A stretch of DNA of 50,662 bases from an uncultured Rhodospirillales bacterium (GTDB lineage: Bacteria > Pseudomonadota > Alphaproteobacteria > Acetobacterales > Acetobacteraceae), in assembly GCA_903928895.1 (NCBI GenBank), contig CAIYSR010000175.1, positions 1-50,662 on the forward strand. The letters run 5' to 3'. The position numbers and the translations under genes were made by a program. Each line of letters opens with the position of its first letter. Positions within the stretch are counted from its first letter, which is position 1. The notes under the pieces were generated by a model. It was not told where the DNA came from, ran no database searches, and was given only the letters and a program-made list of their open reading frames with translations. Shown here piece by piece: positions 34,408 through 42,956 of the stretch.

Positions 34408-35921
34408 TTCCACTTTGCCAGATAGAAGCGGGGGAGTTCGTCGGGATAGGGCTTGAAGTCGAGCTGCCGGGAGAAGCCGTAGGTGGTCACCGAGGTGTAG
34501 AGCGGCAGGATATGGGCGTTCTCGCTGATGCGCTTGAGCGCGGCGCTGTAGGCGAGCTTGCGCTGGGCCGGATCGGTGCTGGTGCCGCCTGATTTGACCA
34601 GGGCGGTGATTTCGGCGTCACGGCTCTGGTCGGTGTTGGTGCCGCCGAAGAAGTAGGGAAGGATCGCCGAGGCGTCGTTGATCGAGTAGCTGCCCCAGTT
34701 GCCCAATGTCAGCGGCGCGCTGCCGTCCAGCGTGCGGCGCAGCGCGGCCGACACCTGGAGATGGCTGATCCGGGCATTGATGCCGACGGCGCGCAGATAG
34801 TTCTGCACCGCGCCTTCGACCGGGGCGATGAAGTAGGAGACGATCTCGGTCTCGAACCCGTTGGGATAGCCGGCCTCGGCCAGCAGCGCCTTGGCCTTGG
34901 CGGGATCGTAGTCGTAATGGACCGCGACCGAGGCGTCGCAGCCGAACTGGGACGGGTAGCAGGCGGTATCCGGCACCCGCGCGCCGCCCTGGATCAGCTT
35001 CTCCGCGATGGTCTTGCGGTCGATCGCATGGGCGATCGCCTGACGGACCTTGACCTTGGTCATCGGATTGTCCGCCCCGGTGCGCCCGGCGCCGTCCATG
35101 CCGAGGAAGTTCACCCGCATGGTCTCGGCCCGCATCCCCTGGAGATTGGGCATGCGGGCGACATTTTCGAAGTTGTCGGGGATGAAGTTCCAGGTCCAGT
35201 CGGCCTTGTTGCCGATCAGCTCGTTCAGCGCGGTGGTGGCGTCGGTCACCTCATGGACGACAAGACGGCGGATCGCCGGGCGGCCTTTGGGACTGTCCTT
35301 GTAGTAGCCCTCGTAGCGCTCCATCTCGATCCACGAGACGCCATCGACCTTGGCTATCCGGTACGGCCCGGCGCCGATGGGCTGGCGCGAGTAGCCGTCC
35401 TTGCCCATCTTCTCGCGGCTCGCCTTGGGCCAGATCGGCGTGACCATCGACAGATATTCGGTCGCCGCCGGAAACACCTGCTTGAGCTTCACCCGCACCG
35501 TGTAGTCATCGACCTTCTCGGCCCCCGCCATCCACGCATAGTTGGACGGCACCGAAACCAGCTTGTCCGTCAGGATGCCGTTCAACGTATAGACCACGTC
35601 ATCGGCGCTGAACGGCGTGCCGTCGTGGAACGTCACGCCGCGGCGCAGGGCGAACTCGATGGTGGTGTCGTCGACATATTTCCACGCCGTCGCCAGCGCG
35701 CCCTTGACCGTGAACGTCTCGGGATCGCGGGCGAGCAGGCCGTCAAAAGCCTGGGTGTGCATCACCAGCCCGGCGCGCAGCTCGTTGTAGTAGGGGTCGA
35801 CATCGGGGATCTGGTCCCAGATCACGACCCGCAGCGTGTCCGCCGATTTCTGAGCCGCCGCCGGTCCAGCCATGAGGCCAAGGGCGGCGACGGCGCCAAA
35901 CAGGATGCTGCGCGTGCTCAT
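34404..35921 (-). CDS. ABC transporter solute-binding protein, family 5 (first of a tandem pair)
   Basis: A 505-residue periplasmic dipeptide/oligopeptide-type binding protein. A Sec signal peptide ends in PAAAQ (about residue 24). Family blocks are GVTFHDGTPFSADDVVYTLN near 95-115, and WNFIPDNFENVARMPNL near 260 is shared with its neighbour. It is about 60% identical by eye to the next gene (35926-37449). The stop of the paralogue and this start are 4 bases apart, and the WK codons before that stop (TGGAAG) serve as the ribosome site. No permease genes are present, and the ligand is unknown. Confidence 0.9.
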   Translation of the reverse strand: MSTRSILFGAVAALGLMAGPAAAQKSADTLRVVIWDQIPDVDPYYNELRAGLVMHTQAFDGLLARDPETFTVKGALATAWKYVDDTTIEFALRRGVTFHDGTPFSADDVVYTLNGILTDKLVSVPSNYAWMAGAEKVDDYTVRVKLKQVFPAATEYLSMVTPIWPKASREKMGKDGYSRQPIGAGPYRIAKVDGVSWIEMERYEGYYKDSPKGRPAIRRLVVHEVTDATTALNELIGNKADWTWNFIPDNFENVARMPNLQGMRAETMRVNFLGMDGAGRTGADNPMTKVKVRQAIAHAIDRKTIAEKLIQGGARVPDTACYPSQFGCDASVAVHYDYDPAKAKALLAEAGYPNGFETEIVSYFIAPVEGAVQNYLRAVGINARISHLQVSAALRRTLDGSAPLTLGNWGSYSINDASAILPYFFGGTNTDQSRDAEITALVKSGGTSTDPAQRKLAYSAALKRISENAHILPLYTSVTTYGFSRQLDFKPYPDELPRFYLAKWK

Positions 35922-35925
35922 CGGA

Positions 35926-37449
35926 TTACTTCCACGTCGCCATGTAGAAGCGCGGCAGCTCGTCCGGATAGGGCTTGAAGTTGAGCTGCTTGCTGACGCC
36001 GTAGGTGACGACCGAGTTGAACAGCGGCAGGAACATGACGTTCTCGGTGATCATCTTGATCGCGGCCGAGTAGTTCTTGCGGCGCTCGTCGGGGTTGATG
36101 CTGGAGCCGCCAGCATCGACCAGCTTCTGCAGCTCGGGATTGCGGATGTAATCCTGGGTGCCGCCGTTGACGAAGGCCGGCAGGTAGGCCGAGGCGTCGT
36201 TGATGGAGTAGCTGCCCCAGTTCGAAAGCACCATCGGGTTGCTCCCCTCGATCCCGCGCTGGATGACCGCGCTGACCTGGAGCTGCGAGATCTTGGCCTT
36301 GATGCCGACCGCGGCGAGGTAGCCCTGGGTGGCGGCGGCGAATTGCGGCAGCAGGAAGGTGACCAGCTCGGTCTCGAAGCCATTGGGGTAGCCGGCCTCG
36401 GCGAGCAGCGCCTTGGCCTTGGCGGGGTCGTAGTCGTAGCGCACGGCGGCGGCCTGGTCGCAGCCGAACTGGGTGGGGAAGCAGGGCGTGTCGATCTGGC
36501 GCGAGCCACCTTTCATCAGGTTCTTGGCCATGTCGCCACGGTTGATGGCGTGGGCGATGGCCTGCCGCACCTTGACCTTGGTCAGCGGGTTGTCGGCCCC
36601 GGTGCGACCGGCGACGTCGAGCCCGATATGGTTGACGCGCATCGCCTCTCCCCAGATCGCGTTGAGGTTGGGCATGCGGGCGACATTCTCGAAATTGTCG
36701 GGGATGAAGTTCCAGGTCCAATCGGCCTTGCCGCCGAGCAATTCGTTCAGCGCCGTCGTGCTGTCCGTCACCTCGCGCAGGATCAGCTTGCGGATCGCCG
36801 GCTTCGGCTTGGGGCTGTCGGCGTAGTAGTCCTCGAAGCGCTCGAACTCGATCTGGCTGACCCCGTCAACCCTGGTGATCTTGTACGGCCCGGCGCCGAC
36901 CGGGGCCTTGGAATAGGCCTCGACGCCGACGCGCTCGCGATAGGCTTTCGGCATCACCGGCAGCACCATCGCGATATACTCGATGGCGGCAGGAAAAATG
37001 CGCTTGAGCTTCACCCGCACGGTGAAATCGTCGACCTTCTCGGCCCCCTGCATCCAGGAATAGTTGGACGGCACCGAGAGCAGCTTGTCGGTCAGGATCG
37101 AATTGAAGGTATAGACCACGTCATCGGCGCTGAACGGGCTGCCGTCGTGGAACTTCACCCCCTTGCGCAGGGTGAATTCAAGCGTGGTGTCGTCAGTGTA
37201 TTTCCACGAGGTCGCCAGCAGCGGCTTGATCGCGAAGGTTTCCGGGTCGCGATAGACCAGCCCGTCCCAGGCGTGATGGGAGATGACGATCCCGTCGCGG
37301 ATCTGGTTGTAGTAGGGCGTGATGTCCGGGACCTGGGTGTAGTTCACCGCGCGCAGGGTGTCGGCCGATTTCTGCGCCTGCGCCGGGGCGGCGATGGCAA
37401 GGGCGGCGAGGGCGGTGGCGGCGGCGAACAGCTTCGCGTGGCGGATCAT
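35926..37449 (-). CDS. ABC transporter solute-binding protein, family 5 (second of a tandem pair)
   Basis: A 507-residue paralogue of the adjacent solute-binding protein, beginning with a Sec signal peptide (MIRHAKLFAAATALAALAIA, cleaved near AQAQ). The shared tail YPDELPRFYMATWK closes both proteins. The ATG at 37449 has GGGAGC 8 bases upstream; in-frame codons farther up have no leader. Two binding proteins feeding one transporter would broaden ligand range, but permease genes are absent from the window. The SDR gene lies 100 bases upstream in the same direction. Confidence 0.9.
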   Translation of the reverse strand: MIRHAKLFAAATALAALAIAAPAQAQKSADTLRAVNYTQVPDITPYYNQIRDGIVISHHAWDGLVYRDPETFAIKPLLATSWKYTDDTTLEFTLRKGVKFHDGSPFSADDVVYTFNSILTDKLLSVPSNYSWMQGAEKVDDFTVRVKLKRIFPAAIEYIAMVLPVMPKAYRERVGVEAYSKAPVGAGPYKITRVDGVSQIEFERFEDYYADSPKPKPAIRKLILREVTDSTTALNELLGGKADWTWNFIPDNFENVARMPNLNAIWGEAMRVNHIGLDVAGRTGADNPLTKVKVRQAIAHAINRGDMAKNLMKGGSRQIDTPCFPTQFGCDQAAAVRYDYDPAKAKALLAEAGYPNGFETELVTFLLPQFAAATQGYLAAVGIKAKISQLQVSAVIQRGIEGSNPMVLSNWGSYSINDASAYLPAFVNGGTQDYIRNPELQKLVDAGGSSINPDERRKNYSAAIKMITENVMFLPLFNSVVTYGVSKQLNFKPYPDELPRFYMATWK

Positions 37450-37549
37450 CGGTCGTGCTCCCATGGGTTGGCGTCGACGGTAGAGGCGCGGCGGCCAGGC
37501 GGCAAGGCGGCCACCGCGGTTGTTTCTGTGGCGTTCGAAGAGAGGATGT

Positions 37550-38332
37550 TCAGCCCATCGACGAATTGAACGCGCCGCCATCGAGGACCAGGTTCTGGCC
37601 GACGATGAAGCTGGAGGAGACGGCGCAGAGGAAGGCGCAGGCATCGCCGAATTCGGCCGGATCGCCGGCCCGTCCGGCCGGCGTGTCCTTCATCCGGTGA
37701 GCGATCTCCTCCTCCAGGCTGCGCCCCGACTTGGCGGCAAACCCGGCCATCGTGCCCTTCAGCCGGTCGGTCAGGAACGGCCCGGGCAGCAGCCCGTTGA
37801 TGGTGACGTTGTGGCGCGCGACCTGGCGGGCAAGCCCCGCGACAAACCCGGTCAACCCGGCCCGCGCGCCGTTGGACATGCCGAGATGAGCGATCGGCGA
37901 TTTCACCGAGGCCGAGGTGATGTTGACGATACGGCCGAACTTGCGCGCGATCATGCCGTCGACCACGGATTTGATGAGGAAGATCGGAGTCAGCATGTTG
38001 GCATCGACCGCCTTGATCCAGTCCTCGCGGTCCCAGTCGCGGAAATCGCCGGGCGGCGGGCCGCCGGCATTGTTGACGAGGATGTCGGGCTCCGGACAGG
38101 CGGCCAGAGCCGCCGCACGCCCGGCCTCGGTGGTGATGTCGCCGGCCACCGTGGTGACCTTGGCCCCCGTGGCGGCGCGGATTTCGGCAGCGGTGGCTTC
38201 GAGCGTCGCCGCCGTGCGGGCGGTGATGACGAGATCGACCCCCTCGCGTGCCAACGACATGGCGCAGGCGCGGCCGAGGCCCTTGGAGGCGGCGCAGACG
38301 ATGGCCTTCTTGCCCTTGAGTCCGGTATCCAT
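37550..38332 (-). CDS. SDR family protein lacking the catalytic Tyr and Lys
   Basis: A 260-residue SDR-like protein. The N-terminal loop is CAASKGLGRACA and the second motif NNAGGPPPGDF. The Ser of NITSAS is present, but the position of the catalytic Tyr reads Ser and that of Lys reads Arg (GMSNGARAGLTGF). This matches a known BKR-like SDR subgroup with an imperfect catalytic set, so dehydrogenase activity is uncertain. AAGGGAG precedes the ATG. It belongs to the thioesterase-SDR-SBP-SBP-FAH run with a 24-base gap to the thioesterase. Confidence 0.85.
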   Translation of the reverse strand: MDTGLKGKKAIVCAASKGLGRACAMSLAREGVDLVITARTAATLEATAAEIRAATGAKVTTVAGDITTEAGRAAALAACPEPDILVNNAGGPPPGDFRDWDREDWIKAVDANMLTPIFLIKSVVDGMIARKFGRIVNITSASVKSPIAHLGMSNGARAGLTGFVAGLARQVARHNVTINGLLPGPFLTDRLKGTMAGFAAKSGRSLEEEIAHRMKDTPAGRAGDPAEFGDACAFLCAVSSSFIVGQNLVLDGGAFNSSMG

Positions 38333-38356
38333 GTGGTGATCTCCCTTTTTACTCGG

Positions 38357-38791
38357 CTAACGCTGGATTTTTTCCATTTCCGCGCGGATCGCATCCGGGA
38401 TCGGCACCGGGCGCATGGTGGCGCGGTCGCAATAGACATGGACGAAATGGGCCTCGGCGGAAACGACGTCATTGTCCTCGCGGAACACCCCGCAGGCATA
38501 GCGCACCGAACTGCGGCCGAGCTTTTCGATGGCGATCCCGATGCTCACCGCGTCGGGATAGGAAATCTCGGACAGATAGCGGCAGCCGGTTTCGGCGACG
38601 ATGCCGATCACCGGGCTGGTGGCGATGTCGAGCAGCCCGTTGGTGATCAGGAAGCGGTTCACCGCGGTGTCGATCCACGAATAATAGATGACGTTGTTGA
38701 CGTGGCCGAACGGGTCATTGTCCATCCACCGCGTCGTGATCGGGGTGAACCAGCGGAAATCGGCGCGGGTCGGGGGCTTGGGGCGGCTCAT
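38357..38791 (-). CDS. acyl-CoA thioesterase (4HBT hotdog fold)
   Basis: A 144-residue hotdog-fold thioesterase. The active-site motif DNDPFGHVNNVIYYSWIDTAVNRFL begins near residue 24, where Asp25-type residue and the helix are typical of 4-hydroxybenzoyl-CoA thioesterase relatives. It hydrolyses an acyl-CoA of unknown chain type in the cytoplasm. First gene of the minus-strand run. The ATG at 38791 has only a weak GGACC upstream. Divergent from copC. Confidence 0.87.
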   Translation of the reverse strand: MSRPKPPTRADFRWFTPITTRWMDNDPFGHVNNVIYYSWIDTAVNRFLITNGLLDIATSPVIGIVAETGCRYLSEISYPDAVSIGIAIEKLGRSSVRYACGVFREDNDVVSAEAHFVHVYCDRATMRPVPIPDAIRAEMEKIQR

Positions 38792-38924
38792 GCTTGGTCC
38801 GAATACTGGCAGGGGCGGATAACACATGGTTTGCCGGACGCGGGCAAGCCGGGCCGGCTTGGTGGACAGGCCTGCCGGTGGGGAGTAGATCGGCGACGGC
38901 ATCTTGATCGAGACGGCACCGACG

Positions 38925-39281
38925 ATGGTATTTCTGCTGCGGGTTGTAATCGGGCTCGCTTTGCTGGCCTTGCCGCTGCCGGCGCTGGCGCATGCCATCC
39001 TGCTCGACGGCACGCCCGCAGCGGGGCAAACGATCCCGTCCGGCACGCTGCACGTCGCGCTGCGCTTCAACAGCCGGATCGATGCCGCCCGCTCGCGCAT
39101 CACGCTGCTGCATGACGGGGCCTCGCGCGTGCTGAAAATCGCCGCCGGCGCCACGCCGGACATCGTTGTCTCCGACATCGCGATCGCCCCGGGCGCGCAG
39201 GTGCTGCGCTGGCAGGTGCTCGCGGTGGACGGGCACATCACGCGCGGCGAAATCCGCTTCACCGCGGGGGCCGGGCAGTGA
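38925..39281 (+). CDS. copC: CopC-domain periplasmic copper-binding protein
   Basis: A 118-residue secreted protein. The signal peptide (1-22) ends in ALA and the mature protein begins with His23-Ala, giving the amino-terminal histidine used in the Cu(II) site of CopC. Asp102 and His104 (VDGHITRG) are the other ligands. It carries copper or shuttles it to CopD. A TTG farther up was rejected. The stop overlaps the copD GTG as GTGA. Confidence 0.88.
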   Translation: MVFLLRVVIGLALLALPLPALAHAILLDGTPAAGQTIPSGTLHVALRFNSRIDAARSRITLLHDGASRVLKIAAGATPDIVVSDIAIAPGAQVLRWQVLAVDGHITRGEIRFTAGAGQ

Positions 39282-40921
39282 GCCTGCTGGTCGACCTGTT
39301 CGGCTATCTCGCCATCGTCATCCACGGGCTGGTGATCGCGGCGCAGTCGGTCGCGGTCGGCTCGGTGCTGTTCCTCGTGCTGCTCGCCCGCCCACTCGGC
39401 TGGATGCTGGGGCCGGCGGATGCGGCGGTGCGGGCGGCCACGCTGCGCCTGGTTCGCTGGGGTGCGCTCGGCCTGGTCGTCGCCGAGGCGGCGCGGCTGG
39501 GGCTCGATGGCGCGGTCCTGATCGGCACGGTCGAGCTGACGGTAGCGGAGGTGGCCACGGCTGCCTTCGCCGAGGCGGGGTTGGCCAAAATCCTGGCGGC
39601 GCTGCTGTTGGCCGTGCTGGCACGGCCGCGCATGCCGGGGCTGCTGCTGCTGGCGCTTGCGGCGGCGATCCTGGCGGCGGGAACGGCGACGACCCATGCC
39701 GCAGCCCGGCTCGACAACCGAGACATCCTGCTGGCCGCCGCCGCGCTGCACCAGTTCGGCGCGGCGCTGTGGATCGGCGGCATTCCGGCCTTCGTCGCCG
39801 CGCTGGCACGGGTGGACGAGCGCGCCGGCTGGCGCGTGCTGGGCGAGCGGTTCTCGCGTATCTCGACGCTCGGGGTCGCCTGCATCCTGCTCAGCGGCGG
39901 CGCCCTGTCATGGTTCTTCATCCGCGACCCCTCCGGCTTCTACGGCACCGCCTATGGCGTCATGGTGGGGGCCAAGATCGGCTTGTTCCTGATGCTGCTG
40001 GCCCTCGGCTACGGCAATTTCCGCGCCGTCGGCCTGCTGCGCGCCGGCGATGCCGGCAAGGTGGTGCGGCTGCGCCGCTTCGCCGAGGCCGAGATCGGCA
40101 TCGGCTTCTCCATCTTCTTCGCCGCCGCCTCGCTGACCTCGGTGCCGCCGGCGATCGATCTCAGGGCCGACCGGGTGAGCGTGCAGGAGATCATCGCGCG
40201 CAACACCCCGCGCCTGCCGCGGCTGGTCTCGCCCGATCACGACGTGTTGACCCTGCCCGCCCTCCAGGCCCAGCTCGACGCCGAGGCCGCGGCCAATGCC
40301 GCCAAGCCCTCGCCCGCCTTCGTGCCGGGCTCGGGCGAAATCCCGCCGCGCAATGCCGAGGACATCGCGTGGTCCGAATACAACCATCACTGGTCCGGCC
40401 TGTTCGTGGTGGCGATCGGGCTGCTGGCGCTGCTCAACCGGGCCGGATTCGGGCCGGCGCGGCACTGGCCGCTGGTGTTCCTGGGGCTGGCCGCCTTCCT
40501 GTTCGTGCGCTCGGACCCCGAGGTCTGGCCGCTCGGACAGATCGGATTTTTCGATTCGCTGCGCGATGTCGAGGTCTTGCAGCACCGCTTTTTCGTGCTG
40601 CTGATCGTGGTGTTCGGGCTGTTCGAATGGCGCGTCCGGGCGTTCGGCTGGCGCAGCCGCGGCGCGGCGCTGGTGTTTCCGCTGGTCACCGCGATCGGCG
40701 GCGCGGCACTGCTGACCCACAGCCACGCCATTGCCAACATCAAGGACCAGCTGCTGATCGAGCTGACCCACACGCCGCTGGCGCTGGCCGGGATCGCGGC
40801 GGGGTGGGCGCGCTGGCTGGAAATCCGCCTCGATCCGCCCGAAAGCCGCTGGGCCGGCTGGGTGTGGCCGGTCTGTTTCGTGCTGGTCGGCGCGATCCTG
40901 CTGATTTACCGTGAGGCATGA
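39278..40921 (+). CDS. copD: CopD-family copper transport membrane protein
   Basis: A 547-residue multi-spanning inner-membrane protein, probably copper uptake. Two halves, each with several transmembrane helices, are joined by a hydrophilic segment (about 275-365). Histidines near helices (IHGLVIAAQS, TTHAAARLD, LHQFGAALWIGG) are candidates for copper passage. A C-terminal half of about 180 residues (YNHHWSGLFVV, THSHAIANIKDQ) with extra helices is longer than the simplest CopD. The GTG start overlaps copC, and a response regulator overlaps the 3' end. Confidence 0.85.
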   Translation: MSLLVDLFGYLAIVIHGLVIAAQSVAVGSVLFLVLLARPLGWMLGPADAAVRAATLRLVRWGALGLVVAEAARLGLDGAVLIGTVELTVAEVATAAFAEAGLAKILAALLLAVLARPRMPGLLLLALAAAILAAGTATTHAAARLDNRDILLAAAALHQFGAALWIGGIPAFVAALARVDERAGWRVLGERFSRISTLGVACILLSGGALSWFFIRDPSGFYGTAYGVMVGAKIGLFLMLLALGYGNFRAVGLLRAGDAGKVVRLRRFAEAEIGIGFSIFFAAASLTSVPPAIDLRADRVSVQEIIARNTPRLPRLVSPDHDVLTLPALQAQLDAEAAANAAKPSPAFVPGSGEIPPRNAEDIAWSEYNHHWSGLFVVAIGLLALLNRAGFGPARHWPLVFLGLAAFLFVRSDPEVWPLGQIGFFDSLRDVEVLQHRFFVLLIVVFGLFEWRVRAFGWRSRGAALVFPLVTAIGGAALLTHSHAIANIKDQLLIELTHTPLALAGIAAGWARWLEIRLDPPESRWAGWVWPVCFVLVGAILLIYREA

Positions 40922-41298
40922 TGACCAAGGCGGCACATATCCTGCTGGTCGACGACGATCCCTCGGTGCTGGAACTGACCGGCGAACTGCTGGAGATGTC
41001 CGGCTATACGGTGGTGCGCGAAGGCACCGGGCGGGCGGCGGTCGAGCGGCTGCTCGCCGGCGAGGCCTTCGATGCGCTGGTGACGGACCATTCGATGCCG
41101 GAGATGACGGGGGAGGAGCTGATCCTGCGGGTGCGGCTGCTGGCGCCCGACCTGCCGTGCCTGCTGGTGACCGGCCATGGCGACGGCATCGACCTGGCCG
41201 AGGGCATCACGATGCTGCGCAAGCCGTTCCGCGCGATCCAACTGGCCGGGGCGATCGAGGCGCTGCTGGCCGCGGGGCGGCAGGAACACGGGCGCTAG
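40918..41298 (+). CDS. single-domain response regulator (CheY-like)
   Basis: A 126-residue receiver domain with no output domain. The acidic pocket is Asp12, Asp13; the phosphorylated Asp57 lies in LVTDHSMPEM; Thr85 and Lys102 complete the site. It overlaps copD by ATGA, so it is cotranslated with copper genes. No histidine kinase gene is adjacent, so the partner is elsewhere. It might connect copper to a phosphorelay, but its role is not visible. Confidence 0.85.
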   Translation: MMTKAAHILLVDDDPSVLELTGELLEMSGYTVVREGTGRAAVERLLAGEAFDALVTDHSMPEMTGEELILRVRLLAPDLPCLLVTGHGDGIDLAEGITMLRKPFRAIQLAGAIEALLAAGRQEHGR

Positions 41299-41313
41299 AG
41301 GCAGGCGGAAGAA

Positions 41314-41337
41314 GTTCTTTTTGTGAACAAAAAGAAC
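41314..41337. terminator. T-rich hairpin terminator, copy 4
   Basis: GTTCTTTTTGT (41314-41324) pairs with ACAAAAAGAAC (41327-41337) across a 2-nt loop, 16 bases after the stop of the response regulator. It is followed by CAAAAAAAC. It probably ends the copC-copD transcript. Confidence 0.7.
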
Positions 41338-41423
41338 CAAAAAAACTTTTTGCCCGTTTCTTGCCTCCTGCGCGGCTCGTCACATCCGTCCTCGCCGCAG
41401 GCAACAACGGGTAAAGTTTTTTT

Positions 41424-41449
41424 GCTTCTTTTTTTCCAAAAAAAGAAGC
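41424..41449. terminator. T-rich hairpin terminator, copy 5
   Basis: GCTTCTTTTTTT (41424-41435) pairs with AAAAAAAGAAGC (41438-41449), preceded by AACGGGTAAAGTTTTTTT. Together with copy 4 it makes an outward-pointing pair around about 75 bases, in the 233-base gap before the omega-aminotransferase gene. Confidence 0.75.
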
Positions 41450-41531
41450 CCTTCCTACCCTTGACTTGCTTCACTGCCACCCTGGGGTGTAACCTCTCGC
41501 GCTTCGACAGTCCCCGAACGAGGTCCCCGAC

Positions 41532-42932
41532 ATGAATCCGCCGCTCCTGAATTCGGCCGCCGCGCGCGACATCGCCAACGTCCTGCACCCCAACACCGAC
41601 CTCAAGATGCACCAGGAAAACGGCCCCGTGGTGATTTCACGCGGCGAGGGTGTTCGCGTGTTCGACGATGCCGGCAAGGGCTACATCGAGGCGGTGGCCG
41701 GGCTGTGGTGCGCGGCACTCGGCTTCTCCAACGAGCGCCTGGTCGAGGCGGCGGCGCGGCAGATGCGCGAACTGCCGTTCTATCACGGCTTCACCAGCAA
41801 GTCGCACGGCCCGATGATCGATCTGGCCGAGATGCTGATCCAGCGCGCGCCGGTGCCGATGAGCAAGGTGTTCTTCGCCAATTCGGGCTCCGAGGCGAAC
41901 GACACCGCAATCAAGATGGTGTGGTATTTCAACAACGCGGTCGGCCGGCCCGAGAAGAAGAAGATCATCGGCCGGGTCAAGGGCTATCACGGCATCACCA
42001 TCGCCTCGGCCTCGCTGACCGGGCTGGCCACCAACCACCGCGCCTTCGACGTGCCGCTGCCCGGCTTCCTGCACACCACCTGCCCGCATTTCTACCATGG
42101 CGGGCTGCCCGGCGAGACCGAGGAGGAATTCGCCACCCGCTGCGCCGATGATCTCGAAAAGCTGATCCTGGCCGAAGGGCCCGAGACGGTGGCGGCGATG
42201 TGGGCCGAGCCGATCATGGGCGCCGGCGGCGTCATCGTGCCGCCCAAGGGCTATTTCGAGAAGATCGGCGCCGTGCTCAAGAAATACGACGTGCTGCTGG
42301 TCGCCGACGAGGTGATCTGCGGCTTCTGGCGCACCGGCAACTACTGGGGCTCGGGCACGCTCAACGTGAAGCCCGATATCCTGACCTGCGCCAAGGCGCT
42401 GTCCTCGTCCTATCTGCCGATCTCGGCGGTCATGGTGAACGAGCGCATCTTCCAGGCATTGTCCGACCAGAGCCACGCCATCGGCACCTTCGGCCACGGC
42501 TTCACCTATTCCGGCCACCCCGTGCCGGCGGCCGTCGCGGTGGAGACGCTGAAAATCTACGACGAGACCCGCATCGGCGACCACGTCCGCACCGTCGGCG
42601 CGGTGCTGCAATCCGAGCTGCGCCGCCGCTTCAGCGATCATCCGCTGGTCGGCGAAGTCCGCGGCGTCGGCCTGATCGGCGCCATCGAGCTGGTCGCGAA
42701 CAAGACGACGCGCGCCAATTTCGACGCCGCCGCCAAGATCGGCGCCCGGCTCGCCAAGATTTGCGAAGGCAACGGCGTGATCAGCCGCGGCCTGCCCGGC
42801 GACGCGCTGGCCTTCAGCCCGCCGCTGATCATCAGCGAGGCGGAAATCCACGAGATGCTGGATGTCGTGGGCAAGTCGCTCGACGAGCTCGCCGTGCAGC
42901 TCAAGCGCGAGCAGATATCGGTCGTCCGCTAA
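41532..42932 (+). CDS. class III omega-aminotransferase
   Basis: A 466-residue PLP enzyme. The cofactor blocks are FFANSGSEANDTAIK near 112, VADEVICGFWRTG near 260 and the PLP lysine in CAKALSSSYLPISAV near 288. Sequence flavour matches beta-alanine/pyruvate- or GABA/pyruvate-type omega-transaminases. It transfers an amino group from an amine or omega-amino acid to pyruvate or glyoxylate. GAGG lies just before the ATG. It is a single-gene transcript between terminators. Confidence 0.87.
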   Translation: MNPPLLNSAAARDIANVLHPNTDLKMHQENGPVVISRGEGVRVFDDAGKGYIEAVAGLWCAALGFSNERLVEAAARQMRELPFYHGFTSKSHGPMIDLAEMLIQRAPVPMSKVFFANSGSEANDTAIKMVWYFNNAVGRPEKKKIIGRVKGYHGITIASASLTGLATNHRAFDVPLPGFLHTTCPHFYHGGLPGETEEEFATRCADDLEKLILAEGPETVAAMWAEPIMGAGGVIVPPKGYFEKIGAVLKKYDVLLVADEVICGFWRTGNYWGSGTLNVKPDILTCAKALSSSYLPISAVMVNERIFQALSDQSHAIGTFGHGFTYSGHPVPAAVAVETLKIYDETRIGDHVRTVGAVLQSELRRRFSDHPLVGEVRGVGLIGAIELVANKTTRANFDAAAKIGARLAKICEGNGVISRGLPGDALAFSPPLIISEAEIHEMLDVVGKSLDELAVQLKREQISVVR

Positions 42933-42956
42933 GCGCAATGCGATCGGGGGGCGGCC

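Noticed and set aside
39278-40921. Treating the long C-terminal part of CopD as a separate gene.
   Set aside because: The reading frame is continuous from the GTG overlap and there is no ribosome site or start inside; the region has transmembrane helices consistent with one protein.
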